This document shows, in pieces, positions 1 through 13,529 of a stretch of DNA of 64,000 nt (positions are counted from its first letter, which is position 1; each line of letters opens with the position of its first letter). The stretch comes from Juglans regia (Eukaryota > Streptophyta > Magnoliopsida > Fagales > Juglandaceae), in assembly GCF_001411555.2 (NCBI RefSeq), contig NC_049904.1, positions 27,045,370 through 27,109,369 on the forward strand. Reading direction: 5' to 3'. Both the position numbers and the translations under genes were made by a program. A model generated the notes under the pieces. It was not told where the DNA came from and searched no databases. It was given only the letters and a program-made list of their open reading frames with translations.

Positions 1-200
1 TTTTTAATTTGAGTTTCAAACTTTTCATCATTTCAATAATTGTCACTTCAGCATGTATGATTATGTATGTAAAATTATAAGTATAAATAGTATTTTTCAT
101 TTTTTTTTTCTTACCACCTTCATATGATATGTGGATGCGGAAAAATTACCTTACGACAAACCGGATCAAGAAATTCATCTTTAATGGCCGAATTATTTAA
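1..200. other. AT-rich intergenic, no gene seen
   Basis: No reading frame, RNA gene or clear element end is visible in this short flank. Confidence 0.5.
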
Positions 201-980
201 GATTGTTCATTCGGATTCCGACTCGGGATTAACCCGGGTAAAGCCGGACTGGATTAGTCTGGATTAGACCTGAGCCGAAACCCAAATGAATCCGGATTGT
301 ACAACCCGATTCTTGATTTTTTTTTTTCAGTTTGAAGGTTTTGATGTTTTTTTAAAATATGTATTAATAATGCAGATTTGGACGTTAATTAATTACAGAA
401 TGTGGAAAATCTTGTAGGATTCTAGAGGAAGTAGAAGACATTAATGCAAGCTAGGGGTGGGCAGCGGGGGCGGGTAGGGGTGGGCAGCGGGGCCCCGCCC
501 CCGCTGCCCCGCCCGGCTTCCGCCCCGCCCCCAAGGCAATACAATAGTCATCTTTAAGCAATGTGGGACGAAGCGGGATGACCCCATCACCCGCATGGTG
601 CGGGGCGGGGGGCGGGGAGGGGGTGCCCCCGCCCCGCACCATGCGGGTAGCACCCCTAAATTGCAAGCAGATCTTGTAAAAGGGACACGTCTCAATAAGC
701 TATTGAATTTTAGAGACCCTATTTTCTTTGCTTTTTTAATTTTATGCCCAATTACAAGGATTCTGCATTATTAATAGACTTCAAAGAAACATCAAAAAAT
801 TTCAACTAAAAAAAAAAATAAAGGGTTTCGGATTTATAACCTGATACCCAGACCAAGTGTATCTAGATCTTGCAACCCAGCTTTTGGCTTAGATTTGTTC
901 TAGGCCGGAATCCAAAACTCGAATCCAGTTGCTCGAATTCCGAATCGGGACAAAAAAAAATCCAATCCGGATGAACAGTC
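201..980. mobile_element. hAT-like non-autonomous element (family with GACTGTTCAT-type ends)
   Basis: The left end reads GATTGTTCATTCGGATTCC and the right end, reversed, reads GACTGTTCATCCGGATT, so the segment has imperfect terminal inverted repeats. Both arms carry GC-rich subterminal words related to 'CCCGGGT' and 'GGGCCGAAACCC', while the middle is AT-rich. There is no coding capacity. The same ends recur at 30529-32783. I do not find a clean 8-bp target duplication, so the class (hAT) is inferred from the style of the ends. A second, GC-rich element sits inside it at 452-658. Confidence 0.5.
452..658. mobile_element. GC-rich hAT-type MITE
   Basis: The segment starts TAGGGGTGGGCAGCGGGG and ends with CACCCCTA; these are inverted repeats of the plant hAT style. 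The first 30 bases are partly repeated in tandem at the left end. The flanks carry ATGCAAGC on the left and TTGCAAGC on the right, offset by two bases, which is a probable degraded 8-bp target duplication. The left end matches, reversed, the right end of the element at 13792-14811, so the two belong to one family. The apparent minus-strand reading frames here are GC-rich noise. Confidence 0.55.
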
Positions 981-1268
981 CTAAAATTACTGTTTTGATA
1001 ACTATATATTTTAACTATTTCTAAACATAATTCGGATAGCTTTCCTGGGTAATTTGGGAGGTTATCTTACTTGTCTTAAATTTAAGTGTAAATAATAATT
1101 TTATAACTTTTTAAAAAACATCAACGAGATGGGAATTTTATATATTATTTTTTAAAAAGGATAGAACCAAACCCACTAAAAAAGATGAAAGAGTATGAAA
1201 ATAAATTAATAAAAGTTATTCTGAACCTTTTTTTTTTTTAAAAAAAACCGATAATTTAATTATATGAC
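981..1268. other. AT-rich intergenic, nothing recognised
   Basis: Homopolymer-rich non-coding sequence between two small elements. No gene is supported. Confidence 0.5.
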
Positions 1269-1448
1269 GGGTGTGTTTGGATGTTGAAGTGAGTTGAGTT
1301 GAGATAATAAAATATTGTTAGAATATTATTTTTTAATATTATTATTATTTTAAGATTTGAAAAAGTTGAATTGTTTATTATATTTTGTGGTGGGATTTGA
1401 AAAAATTGTAATAATGAGTTCAGATGAGTTTGGGATCCAAACTCACCC
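1269..1448. mobile_element. Palindromic MITE (family A, 'GTTTGGAT' ends)
   Basis: The left end reads GGGTGTGTTTGGATGTTGAA and the right end reads TTTGGGATCCAAACTCACCC, forming inverted repeats, with an AT-rich core containing TTAATATTATTATTATTTTA. Near-identical cores occur at about 6597-6735, 7960-8137, 33000-33240, 61055-61245 and 62505-62735. It has no coding capacity. No target duplication could be fixed. Confidence 0.6.
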
Positions 1449-3244
1449 TAAAAACGAATTCTAAAGAATTTTCTTTCACATCTATAGAGTCTTCATCATG
1501 AGTTTTATATTGAGAATCGTTGTTATATGATTTTTTTTTTTTTTTATTATTTGTTTTCGAACCAATGACAAGAAATATATGATTCTTATTAGATTGAACA
1601 AAAAAAGTTAAAAAAAAAAAAAAATCAGAAACAGAGGCTGAGCACATGGCAAAGCACATTTAATTGTTTCTTTAATTATATGACATTTTTAATCAAACAG
1701 TGCTCAAATAATTGAAAGAAAGAAAAAAAAAAAAAAAAACACCCCAAAAACATGTACTTCAACTCTGAAATAAGCATATATAACTTTGAGACTTTGAATG
1801 CATAAATCTGCATGCAATAAATTATTGGTATCTTTGAGTTTAACTCTTGGGGCTGGGAAAGCCTCCTTTGCTTGCAGAATTTAACTACGTTTTGAGATCG
1901 ACTTGACAAGACGAGGCAAGCTGCAATAATTGGTCCTTTTTTTTTTCCCAATCAAACACTTGGGTTTGTTCAAGCAGTTGTGGTTTGAACAAAAAGCAGA
2001 GTGGGAAAAAGGAAAGAATAAAGAAAGAGAGAAGCACCCTTTAGGGCTCCCTCAGAAGCCCATATATCTATATATAAAAAATGTTTTGAATCGAAATTTA
2101 GGTCAAAGATGATGAAACAGGACTCGTGGAGCATGTATGTGAGCACTGTCCTGTTGGACCCCCACCCTTTTTTGTACATTGATCAGGGTTTGTGGTCATG
2201 ATCTTTGTTTGTGGCGTTTGGTGGAGGGTGGGACCCCACTTGGGTGGTTCTTCAACTCCTTCCTTTCTTGAGTCTTGACTGACCCCACAGTTGGCTGCTA
2301 CCTTTTCCAGTGAACCAGCCATTTTTCTTTTTCACTTGTTTGGAGTTTGCTCAACTAAGATGCATGATATCTATATATGTCGTCGATGATCGGTTGAAAT
2401 GAAAAAAGAAGGAATATATACAATAAGAATATATTTCGTTGTGTGCAACTGCCTCCAAACTGTCTCTGGATCTATATATCCTCGTGTCGATCTGTCGTTA
2501 TTCCTTCCAACATAAGTTATATAATATTTTAGATAGATATCATGAAACTGATCATGAGAAAAAAGAACAAAAAAACTGTTGTGAGGTATTCTCTTCTCCC
2601 TGCCGTCGTAAGTTCAAGATATTGCTTAAAAATTAAAGATGAAGATTAAAGTCATGGACCAGTTTTGTTTCATTTCGTAGCACCCAACTAGGGTGGATTC
2701 CATGCATGGAATAATGCTGAAATGACTGCCATTTGCACATGAACTAGGCCAGGCTGCATATAAATTGGGGGCTCAATTAATTTTGATAATCCCTGACTGG
2801 TTTTGTGCTTAATTTGCTTTTGCTTTTTACTCTTAACAATGGGCATTAAGTTTCAATTGAGAGATTGATCGAAAGAAAAAAAAAAAAAAAAGTGAGAGAA
2901 AGCTTTAATAGGGTTTTGAGTCGACGGGAATTTGAGCTGCATGCTATATATTCCGTCGTATAATTCAAAATAAAAATTAAGAGAAATCTTCAGTCGCATG
3001 CATGCAATTGTGTAGTCTTTAATGCATGCTAGTGCTATTTGATAAGTACTTATACTGCTGCTCGCTTTGATTAATTCCCTAGAATTTAAAACAATTAATT
3101 ATACCCTCAAAACTTACTAGAAAAGGCCGATGAGCAATGTTGTGATCTCCATGATCCTATTTTTGTTCTCTCCCATTACAATAGTTGTTATTGTGCATTT
3201 TAAGTAGTTTTATAAGTCAACAAATTAAAATGATGAAATATATA

Positions 3245-3283
<39 letters not shown>

Positions 3284-3462
3284 ACGACGACGTATCAAAT
3301 TGTATGACTCATGAAGATGATAAAATCTGTAATAAAAAATAACATTTCTTAAAACTACTTCTAGCTAGATCATATAATAAATATTTCTTTAGATAAAGAA
3401 GATTATTCTCTACATGATTTTCTAGAATAATCTATATTGTTTTAAATTCAGCGGTACTAGGG

Positions 3463-3497
<35 letters not shown>

Positions 3498-4369
3498 ATT
3501 TCTAAATCAATAATAGATGATAAGTACTAAACTAACTAACTAGCTAGCTAGGATCCATCAACAAAATTTTATTGATCAATCAATTCGTTTGATTACTATT
3601 AATTCTAGCAGACGTCGTGACGAGATATTAATTAATGTTAATTTCATCAGGTAGCTAGCTTGCTCATGAATGGTGTTAAGAAATAAATTGAAGAATAATT
3701 TTTGTATATTTTTCATTGATGATCTCATACACATATATACATGAGTAGATGTTTTATACATGGAAGAAAGATAATTTAGCTGTACGTACAAAAATTATGT
3801 AACTGTCAAATGACTGATTTGGTGGGATTGCTGATCATGAAATTGTGGGATCTTGGTGCTAGCTGTAATATATGGCTCGCTTTAGCTTGGGAATTTAACC
3901 CAAATTAATTACCTTCATCTGACATTTGCAGTAGTACTGCAAGTCTTTCGATCCCCCAAGCTTGTTTTACAGCTCGAGCCTCGATCGAGTGCCTTTTTTT
4001 TTGCGCACGCAATTAACACAATGCTAGCATGTGGAATAGGGACACAACGTCGTGTCGAGATATATATATATATATGTTGGTTTTGGATCAAGTTCCAGGT
4101 TCTAAGAATTTATCTTTTGTTGCCTTTTGTGGGTGTTGATCATCACTAGCTCTTTCATTTTCGCCAATCTCCTAATAATGCAAGGTTTCTGATGCTTCTC
4201 AACTCATGCATGCATGCAATTAAGGCAGCTTTCATATTTTTTAGTGGTGCGGTCTTTATATAAATCGTTCAACGTTGAAAACTTTATATTTCTTTCACGT
4301 AGCAATTACACAAAGATGCAGCACTAGCACAGTTGCATGCACTAGCTAGGATGTAGGACATTCCATTAT

Positions 4370-4408
<39 letters not shown>

Positions 4409-4745
4409 GGAGAAGTCCTGCTGAACTGGTGTTTGATTACCAGGAAAGAGACTTTCCTGTTAATTTGATTCATACTTCACATGCAATGTTTCGTGTATCA
4501 CAAGTGGTCCATTAATATATGGATCCCACTTCGGTCTTCTCTTTCGGCTCTATTTCTATATGTCCATTGTTGTGAACTATAAGAGAAAGATGAAAATGGA
4601 ATCAGAAATCACAATCACAGCAGTATGCATGCTTATATCCGCAATGCTGCAAAGATTTTACTATTTCTAATGAGATACAGAGACGGCTTTACAACAGGAA
4701 AAAAACAAAAGACCAATAAACCCTAATCCAGAAAAAGAGTATATA

Positions 4746-4785
<40 letters not shown>

Positions 4786-7220
4786 GTCCACACAGCAGGT
4801 CGGACCTTGAGTAAAAAACGGTTCAAAAAGTTTTCCCGGGGCTTCGTCGATCCCCAATAAATTCTTTTCGGGCAGTCGGGTCATCACCGGGTCACTTACT
4901 AACAAAATCAAACTCTACGAAAGACCAACATCCATTATTTGGACCATTATTATGTTATATATAGAAATTCATGCATGTATGATGAATTGTTTCATAGATG
5001 CAGCAAAGAACCGTAAATAGCTAGTTACGTACTACAAAATCATAAGATTAAGAGAGTGTTACAAATGTAAATAGATTATATAAAAATAAATTCACAAACT
5101 AATATGATTTTATATGATTTAAAATATATATTTTATAATAAAAATAATTTTATAATCTGACGTACCATATCAAATTATATTAGTTAGTGTTTTTACTTTT
5201 ATATAATATTCTATTTGTAAGTAAAGTATTTCTTTAAAATTAATAACAGAAACTAGATAAAAAAAAAAAACATGGAATAGAAAGATAGTTCAAGCTGCTT
5301 GATTAAACCAAAAGGCGAGGTGCTCATCAGTCATGCATGGAGTCTTTTAAGTACGTACTGCAGAAAATGCCAATGTTACTTAAAACATGCGATGTGATTT
5401 TTGGCACCAACCCTTAGATTTTCCTTTTGACTGGATTGAGTTAATCGAGAATGTTTCACGATGATCTAATTGATTAGAAGGATAGCTCCTTTCGAGAGGG
5501 AGAAAAAGCGTGTATTATTATTAGAATAGAAAATTCTATATACTATAATATTATCATTTTATTCTTATCTTATTATATAAGATGTGATATATTTATCATT
5601 ATTAAATGATGATATTTTATTTAATAATTCTTTTTTATCCAACAATAATAAATATGATACATGATCTTATATAATAGAATGATTAAAATAGTATAGAGTA
5701 TGAAGTATAACGTTAATAATATTCTATTATAATTTAGCACCAATTTATAAGAAAGTATAGCTAGCTAGCATTAAACGAACGCTAGCTTAAGTAGCTCAGA
5801 AAGATTATATATATATATATATATATAGATAAAGAACAGGTCAAAGATGATTGAACGTGAAAGTACGAGCCAGATTGAGATTGGCATGGATCATATAATG
5901 TGGGGGGTCCATGCACCCAATTCATGCATGTGCATGTGCGTTATGGGAGACTGATCAATATGAAGCTGAAGTGTGTGTATATATTCCTAATACTATACAT
6001 ATTACTTGAATCATTATGAATCAAATTATTAAAATATGTATATATAAAATCATATTCCTAATACGTACTATACGTATACATAGGTCAATGCAGCTTGTTT
6101 GTCAAGATTTGTATAATTTTCAGTATAAATAACTTATTTTATATAAATGAAGCAGCTCGTACGTCATGAATTAATTAACGAGAAGTACTCGTTCGAATAA
6201 TAAATATTGAGTTGTTCCTATACATAAGCAATTCCTCACCCTTTTATTCCATAAATAGCAATTAATTAGCAGAACTTCCATAACACTGAACCTATAAAAC
6301 AAATGCAAAACTTCATGCAGTGTCCCTATCGCATCATCAGCATCGATCAGACCAAAATGAGAGAAATTGGAAGACGTGTGCTTTTCTTTTATTGATCAAA
6401 TTGCTGAGAAGTCAGATTTGAATTAAGGAGTAGCAAAAGAAGCTTTCCCTAAAGTAGCTTCACCTCCGCTACCATTGCTGACACCTTCCACGTAGCGATA
6501 AAACATCCATTTCAAACTCACTCTCAATCATATGCCCCCCAAATTCTTGTGTGAGGAAAACTATTATCTCTTCTGTTTTACTTCCCATATGAAATAAAAG
6601 TTAAAAATTAAATAAAATATTATTATAATATTATTTTTAATTTAAAATTTAAAAAAATTAAATTATTTATTATATTTTATATAAAAATTTTAAAAAATTA
6701 TAATAATTATATAATATGAAATGAAATGATTTGAATAGTCAAACCAGCTTAAGTATCAGTAGGGACACTTTTTCGATCGTAGCCCATAAAAAAGGCTCCA
6801 AACGAAATCTTAAGAAGCCCAATGAAATTGTAGAGATGCAATAATGATCAAGGTCTCCTAGGCTGAAGATATATATTAAGATAGGAAGTCTCGTGGAATT
6901 TTCTTAAAAAAAGTGAATAAATCTATGATTCAAAGGAAAAGCTCATTTTTTTAATTGTGAACTCTATTTTGTTAAAAGGAAATACACGAAATTTATACAT
7001 TGAGACATTAGCAACATATTAATCACAAACTAGGAAATCCCAGATAAATCCAGGCTGAACTTCATCATGGGTTAGACTCACTTCTGGCTCAAATATCGGC
7101 CCAGTCCTCTTAGTAACGACCCAATTAATTCGTATAAGGGCAAAAGAGTAGCGGATACGTTAAGCCCCAAAAAAGTACCCTCTAGACTAATTGTATCAAA
7201 AGTTGGAAACCCATTGTCCG
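1449..7220. other. Long intergenic stretch with microsatellites and MITE remnants; no gene seen
   Basis: No convincing exon or RNA gene is visible. (TA)n tracts lie near 3241-3280, 3463-3500, 4368-4410, 4749-4784 and 5806-5827. MITE-like AT-rich palindromic segments lie near 5045-5230 (family B) and 6597-6735 (family A). Positions 2100-2330 are less AT-rich but show no supported exon structure. Confidence 0.5.
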
Positions 7221-7223
7221 TTA

Positions 7224-8152
7224 GAGCATTGGTATTGATTTTATTAAATTTATTTTTAACATTTAATAACAAGTACATATTTTTAATAAATTTTTAGATT
7301 CATTAAAATAATAATATAATATTATTTTTTAATAATAATATTTTTAATTTTTTCTTTTATATTTTACAATTATACTAACTATATGTTAATTAATAATTTA
7401 ATTTGATACTTAAATTATTATTTCCCAATTAATTTTTTTCCTTAACCTAATTATCCAACAAACACATTTTGGTAACTCTTCTTTTACCTAATAATCATAT
7501 ATACAAATTATAATGCACAATTTTTATATAGTTTTGTAATTTTTATTCATGTTTAGACTTAATATATTTATTTGAGACGTAGAAAAATATTAAGTTTATA
7601 AAGAGAATTGTATAAAAAACTACGAATTCATGTGATTTTTTTTTTATTAGAATTCATGTGATTTGAGCTACAGTATAATGCACAATTTTCTATTTAATTT
7701 TGTTTTTAGCTTCATGTATGAAAACGACAATGTTTGGCCAGTCTCAATACATTTATTTAACGTGGTCCAGCCGCCAACGTCATTCAAATAAGTATAAAAT
7801 AATCCGGATAGCTATAAACAGTAGATCTTTAAATTTAAAGATGAAGATAAATGTCTTGTAACTCAAAGTTTAAGATTTGTATATATGGTGAATCCAATGC
7901 AGTAACTTTAAAGTCAAATTCATTAAAATTTAAAGATTGGACTCATTTGATGAGTCTTAGCTTCGTTTGGTTATTAAATCTCTCTCAATTCATTATTACA
8001 ATTTTTTCAAATTTCAACATAAAATATAATAAACAATTCAACTTTTTCAAATCTCAAAATAATAATAATATTAAAAAATAATATTCTAACAATATTTTAT
8101 CATCTCAAGTCAACTCAATTTAACATTTAAACGCAATCTAATATCAATGCTC
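7224..8152. mobile_element. PIF/Harbinger-like non-autonomous element
   Basis: The left end reads GAGCATTGGTATTGATT and the right end, reversed, reads GAGCATTGATATTAG, giving inverted repeats. Both sides are flanked by the trinucleotide TTA (7221-7223 and 8153-8155), the target duplication typical of PIF/Harbinger elements. The 929-bp interior has no credible coding sequence and contains a family A MITE at 7960-8137. Confidence 0.6.
7960..8137. mobile_element. Family A MITE nested in the PIF-like element
   Basis: The segment starts GCTTCGTTTGGTTATTAAA and ends TTTAAACGCAATC, with the shared AT-rich core seen in reverse orientation relative to 1269-1448. It lies wholly inside the element at 7224-8152, so it is probably younger than that element. 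Confidence 0.5.
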
Positions 8153-8689
8153 TTAGGCATCTATCAGAGGCACTCAGTCTATGTGTGGTCGTGATCCTGA
8201 AATCCTCTACCCAAAATGTAGAAAATTTAGGTATGAGAGGGACAAGTGATCTCGGACGCATACCCAAGCAAGTGGCACCAGGCCCTCTCTCACAAATCCC
8301 TATCCCAGTTTTCTACAATTCGAGCAATGAATTTCAAGAGATCTCTATGCTTGAAAGCCTCAATAGTCAATCCCCACTGACTTGGGAGTCATTTATCCTA
8401 TTAGCTTTCAAAATCTACCGATAAACAAATTTTAGGAAAATACCTGTTTATATGTGGATTGTATCTTCTATATATTGTCTTGATAATTTTTTTTTCTTTT
8501 AAATTTTAATGTATAATAGGGCAAATAATTATTGCTCAAAGCGGTGCATTAAGATATTATTCAATAGACTTTAGTTTGTTTTCTATGATTATTTTAGAGT
8601 TATTATATTCTCAAATCGGTTCTAGATCATATTATTTACATCACTTAATTGTTAGATTTAATTTGTAAGATTTAAATTTTTAAATTTAT

Positions 8690-8895
8690 TTTTCAAATAA
8701 AATTAGAGTACAACTATATTAAAAAATAAATTATACAAAAATAATTTTACAAACTAACATGATTTTATCTAATACATTAGATCTACTTTATAATAAAAAT
8801 AACTTTATAATTTAATGAATCACATAAAATTACGTTAGTTTGTAGAATTACTTTTAGATAATCTCATAATAGCCAGAGTATTTTTCATAAGTATT
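8690..8895. mobile_element. Palindromic MITE (family B, 'acaaactaacatgatttta')
   Basis: The left half contains TTTTACAAACTAACATGAT and the right half contains its approximate reverse (ACGTTAGTTTGTAGAATTAC) around a central TTTATAATAAAAATAACTTT. Related palindromes occur near 5045-5230, 17170-17340, 25035-25210 and 33545-33690. Non-coding; ends only approximate. Confidence 0.5.
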
Positions 8896-9179
8896 TTACT
8901 ATATGCACATTACACATCGACTTGATAATATAATTTTTGTATAGATATACTCTAAGTACTATTTTTTATATATAATAATTTCATAGGATGATAATGATTC
9001 CTGACCACAACAATGAGATGTTTTTTTCCCCATAATATTGTACACAACGAGAAAATTAAAGAAATAGAGTAGTAAAGTAACAATAAATTCATTGAGATTC
9101 ATATAACACGTAATTATATTTGAATTCCTTTGGGAAAATAAAACCTCTCGTAAATTACGAGGTATCACAGCCGATGATG

Positions 9180-9896
9180 TTAGAATATGTCGAGGATCTC
9201 GAGGATCGAACGGTTGCAGAGCGGACAAGATCCTCGGTTCAACCACAACTCCCTCGTACACACCCTGCAAAAAGTGTGCCCACATGGGATGAACGCTGCG
9301 CCTTTCTTCCTCACCATGCACACGCAGCACACTGAATCACTCCCCACCGCCCCTCCTCCTTTCTCTCTCTCTTTCTCCCCCGCCTCCCCATCTCCACCGT
9401 CCGTTGTTTCCTCGAGCAGTCTCATCAACGACACCCTCGACGGTGTCGCCGGTGCGGGAACTACAGTTTCGGCACTTATGACGTTATTAACGGTGGGTCC
9501 CGCTACTGTCGCAGTCCCTCCCTCCGGTTCGTGCGACGCCCGGAAGTGTCGCTCTGCCGCCAACGCTGCCGCTAAGTTCATACCCGAACCAGAAATAATC
9601 GGGGCCACGCAACCCGGATCCGAATTATTCTCCGGCGGATCCCGGACCACATAGACTACATCCTCCTCCTCTTCTCGTTGACCTTCTTCATCCTCGTCGT
9701 CTGTCATCGTCGTTGCCCCGAAACCCCAGGTGGATCCACAGCAACCTATCCCCCTCAATCCCAGCCGTTCCTTCAGACTCCTCCGCCTCCTCGCTCCATC
9801 CACACCGTCCATTTGCTCCCTTAGGAAACACAGAATTGTCCTCGTTTCTCTCTCTCTCAGCAGCGATTCCTGCAACATCACACCGAGTTGACTCAT
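9180..9896 (-). CDS. RING-HC (C3HC4) finger protein, probable E3 ubiquitin ligase
   Basis: Single-exon gene of 238 residues starting MSQLGVMLQ. The C-terminal 49 residues carry a complete RING: C-x2-C (CCVC, about residues 190-193), then CGH, then C-x2-C (CRVC), then CPLC, in the C3HC4 spacing, so zinc binding should be intact. The N-terminal part has an acidic run (TMTDDEDEEGQ) and a Ser/Thr/Pro-rich low-complexity linker, with no membrane segment. By family knowledge such proteins pass ubiquitin from an E2 to a substrate; the substrate cannot be read from sequence. The frame is open for 15 more codons upstream, but the first ATG is at 9896. The GC content is well above that of its surroundings. 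A TTTAAATA motif on the coding strand near 10072-10079 could be a TATA box. The overlapping plus-strand frame is a shadow. Confidence 0.85.
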   Translation of the reverse strand: MSQLGVMLQESLLRERETRTILCFLREQMDGVDGARRRRSLKERLGLRGIGCCGSTWGFGATTMTDDEDEEGQREEEEDVVYVVRDPPENNSDPGCVAPIISGSGMNLAAALAAERHFRASHEPEGGTATVAGPTVNNVISAETVVPAPATPSRVSLMRLLEETTDGGDGEAGEKEREKGGGAVGSDSVCCVCMVRKKGAAFIPCGHTFCRVCTRELWLNRGSCPLCNRSILEILDIF

Positions 9897-10250
9897 TTTC
9901 ACGCAAACCCAGAAGGGAAAAAAATGCAAACACACACACACACAGAGTGGAGCGAAAGGTTTGTTAGAATGGTTAAAAAGACCTACGGGATTGGATCAGA
10001 GTGAGAGAAGGTGGGCTTATCCATGGAAATCCCGTGAGTTTCTTCAAGAACCGGCAAACCTCCACCTCTCTATTTAAAAAAGATAAGCGAAAGTAACGAA
10101 ACCAAATAGGAGAATTCGAAAAGTAGAGAGGTTAATAAATACAGGGTATGGACTGTAGGTCATAGCCAGCTCCGTCTTTGAAAAGGATAGGAATTTGAAA
10201 GTTACGAGAAAGCGAGGAGGACAGAGCAGAAGGAGAAGAAGAGAACAAAA

Positions 10251-13200
10251 AGGAGATGAATTATGGGGTACTTTACAGAGTAATGGAAGGATTTTTTTTC
10301 CTTAATTTTTTGTTTACTTTCTTTTGTTTGTGGCAGAATTTGATGCTTTTAATATTAATCAAGTATTATCAGCAACTTCGAGTTTTTAATTGTTCCTTGG
10401 ACATGGTGTTTGCCAATGCCGGCACCCAAACGAAAACGAACTAAAAAGCCATTGAAGCCGGCGCAAGCCCCAAGATATTGCCACGTGGCACTTGTGATCA
10501 GTTCAAGTGGGGAAATCAAAAAAAAAATATGGGATTACAACTCTCTTACTATTTATTTACTATTCTTTTTATATTTAATTTTTTTTATAATTTTTTATTT
10601 TACTTAATAGTTAAGGAAGTGATAATTAGTAAATTTATATATTTTTTTAATTTTTTCTTAATAATTAAAGATGTTAAAAAAATGTTTAAAATAAAATAAT
10701 AAAAAAATAAAAACACTATAAATAATAAATAGACAGTAAATAAATTGTAAGCCTATCCCTGCCCGGATCAAAATACTGCATTGACTGGCGATCTTCTGTT
10801 TTTCCTTTCTTTATCTTCTTTTATTGTCGCTCGGTATTTTACGGTCATGGGCTTGATCTGGACATAGTTTAATATTGATTTGACATATCATTTTACTGTA
10901 ATAATTAAATAATTAGTTTCTTTTTATTCATTTAAATTTTAAGATAAATGATAATTTCAATTTTTAAATAATATTTAATTTTGAGTTTGATTCTGACTTT
11001 ATACTTTAATTCATGAATTAATTAAGATTCTGTTTAGAATTTGAATATTCAAATACATAATTTTTAAATCAGTAAATTCATCTTAATTTAAAATTATTTT
11101 ATGTGTGAAACTTACAATATTTTTTAATTTAACACATTTTTACACGTAGGATTTATAATTTTTTTAACTTCTCATAAATACATCTAAACTCATCTTAACA
11201 TTCAAACACATCTAAACTTATTTTAGGTAAGTCTCACAAAACTTACTTCACCATCTCAATCCACTACTATTCATAAAAAATTTAATTCATCACAACTCAA
11301 CTTAACATCCAAACAAAACATATTCTGCATTAACATAAATAATTAAATCTATCTATTTTCATTTGTTTAGACAAGCTAATTTTACAAAAAGCATATTTAA
11401 TTACCTGGCTTTTGCTTATTCCTATTTTTATACATGAATTCTTCAAAGTCAACTAGTGGTTGTAGTTTTAGAGATTTTGTAATATCACTTTCTCTAATAG
11501 TTGGATTGATGTGGTAAAATGTATATTTTCGTGTGAAATTAGTTTGATACTCTCGTAGATACTTGACCGACACAAAATCATGTACATACTTGATTAAGTT
11601 CACCGTAAATTGATGTGACATATATTAAGTAAAACATACGCGCGTTGCGACAATTAAAAATGTTACCTATGATCATGTAATGCGCTAGTTTCTAATTTTC
11701 CGAGAGTTAGACATAAGATTAATTATAATGAGATTCACATGATCATGTGTGCTTAGAAAATTACCCAAAATGTTAATCCAAGTTAATGCCACCTAACATG
11801 TGGATTTTATCTTGTTATTGTCGTCCATCTTGAGGCGAAACTTAGTGCACTGATTGAGGAAAAAATGTGGGAAATTTCGCATTTCAGCATTATTGCATGC
11901 ATGACCTAATAATATTGTTTGAACCGCCCCAATCAGGGCCTTTTGTCCGAAAGGGAATTGGAAATCATGATGATGATCAAACTGTCATTTAGTGATTATT
12001 AAAAAACTTTCCCTTCAATTTCATGATCATCACTAGGTAGCATATAGCACAACTGGACCCTCTTAAATAATATTCTAGATTGATTAAAATCTAAATAAAG
12101 TAGGCAATTTTTGTTATCATCATACTAATCCTACCGTAATTGAAGGTCATCTTTTCATGTAGATCTTGATTCAATGAGAAATGTTATTGTGTCGTTTCAA
12201 TTATATCGCTCATTGGTTTACTGTAGGAAAAAATATTTTTACGCAATGTTGCCACGTTAAATGGGCAAAATGAGCGATATAACTGAAGCGACATGATAGT
12301 AATTATGTGATTCAATTAGTTATATACTATACGGTTGCCAATACGTTTTGGGTTTTCAATAATTGGGTTTGGTTGGAACCAATAATGGAGAGTTTTAAGT
12401 TGACCAACAACAAATTTGGATGATCGTGCTTCGTGTTAGGTGGAATATGGTTTATAGTTGGATTCTCACAATTCAAACCTAAACTCATGATTAGGTTTGA
12501 TATCCACACTACAATATATAGAAAGTGATTCAAACAAACTTTATATAATATTGTTTGGGACAACAATAGAGATCATGAAATCATTGGATCAAGAAGAAAT
12601 CAAATTAAAAACAAAAAATGCATAGCCGGTTTATCTTACTTCAATATAAATTATATAAGTATTTCCTCGCTCACCCAAATTCCCGCGCATATCATTAATT
12701 AATGTTATAGACTTTACTATATACGATTATTTAAGGCGTGTAAATCTAGTTCAATCTCTTTAAAATTAATGAATCCTATTGTAAAAAGTTATGAAAAAGT
12801 AAATTTTTTCATGGTGAAATCCACTTTTTTTAAAGGGACAACATGATATCACTTGCATGTCCTATGTCTGCATAAAGTGTTTTTCTTTTTATTTTATTAT
12901 TACTTAATTTATCATTAAATTAAAATTACAAAAAAAAAAAAAAAAATAATAATATATCCAATTAAGTCACTAACTTTATAAGTTATAAAATATATGACTA
13001 TACAATCTTTAAATCGGAAGTTTTATTCATGTAACCAATTATCCCATTATAATGTATTATGTTGAGTTTATAGAACAAATAGATAATATATGCAACTAAA
13101 TTTCAGGTTTTATTTAAAAGTAAATCTTTAAATAAAAATTCATTTAAAATTAGGAGTCTCTTTTAGTTTTTCTAACACGTGCTATTTTATTTTCTCGGCC

Positions 13201-13529
13201 TATATATATATCCCTTTTACTTTGATACATTATGTAAATAACATAATAGAATATGCTCAAGCAAAGTTTACGAGGTTTAAAGATGAAGTTGCTTATCTAA
13301 AATTTTAAAGATAAAAATATGGAAAATGCTAATCTTACACGTAATAAATATACACCCCGTTACGTGTTGGCATGGTGGTGACACTTGTCGTTGCCATGTA
13401 ATTCTTTTATTATTAAAAAAAACAAAAATAAATAAATAAATAAATAAATAAATAAACCAAACGATGGAAAGTCCATATAAAGTAAACCTCATATTCTCTT
13501 GATTGACCAAACCTAATATTCCAGTGAAA
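10251..13529. other. AT-rich intergenic, no gene seen
   Basis: Upstream of the RING gene the sequence is AT-rich with short reading frames that lack coding character. Segments near 11160-11300 resemble family A MITE ends (repeated 'cttaacatccaaac'-type words). (AAAT)n lies at about 13427-13455. Confidence 0.5.

Noticed and set aside
441..695. Pro/Arg-rich minus-strand frames
   Set aside because: They follow the GC-rich MITE and have no coding character.
2140..2245. Possible hairpin between GACCCCCACCC and GGGTGGGACCCC
   Set aside because: The arms pair poorly and no known miRNA sequence is present.
9187..9654. Long plus-strand reading frame
   Set aside because: It is antisense to the RING gene and has no domain; the minus-strand frame has a full RING motif.
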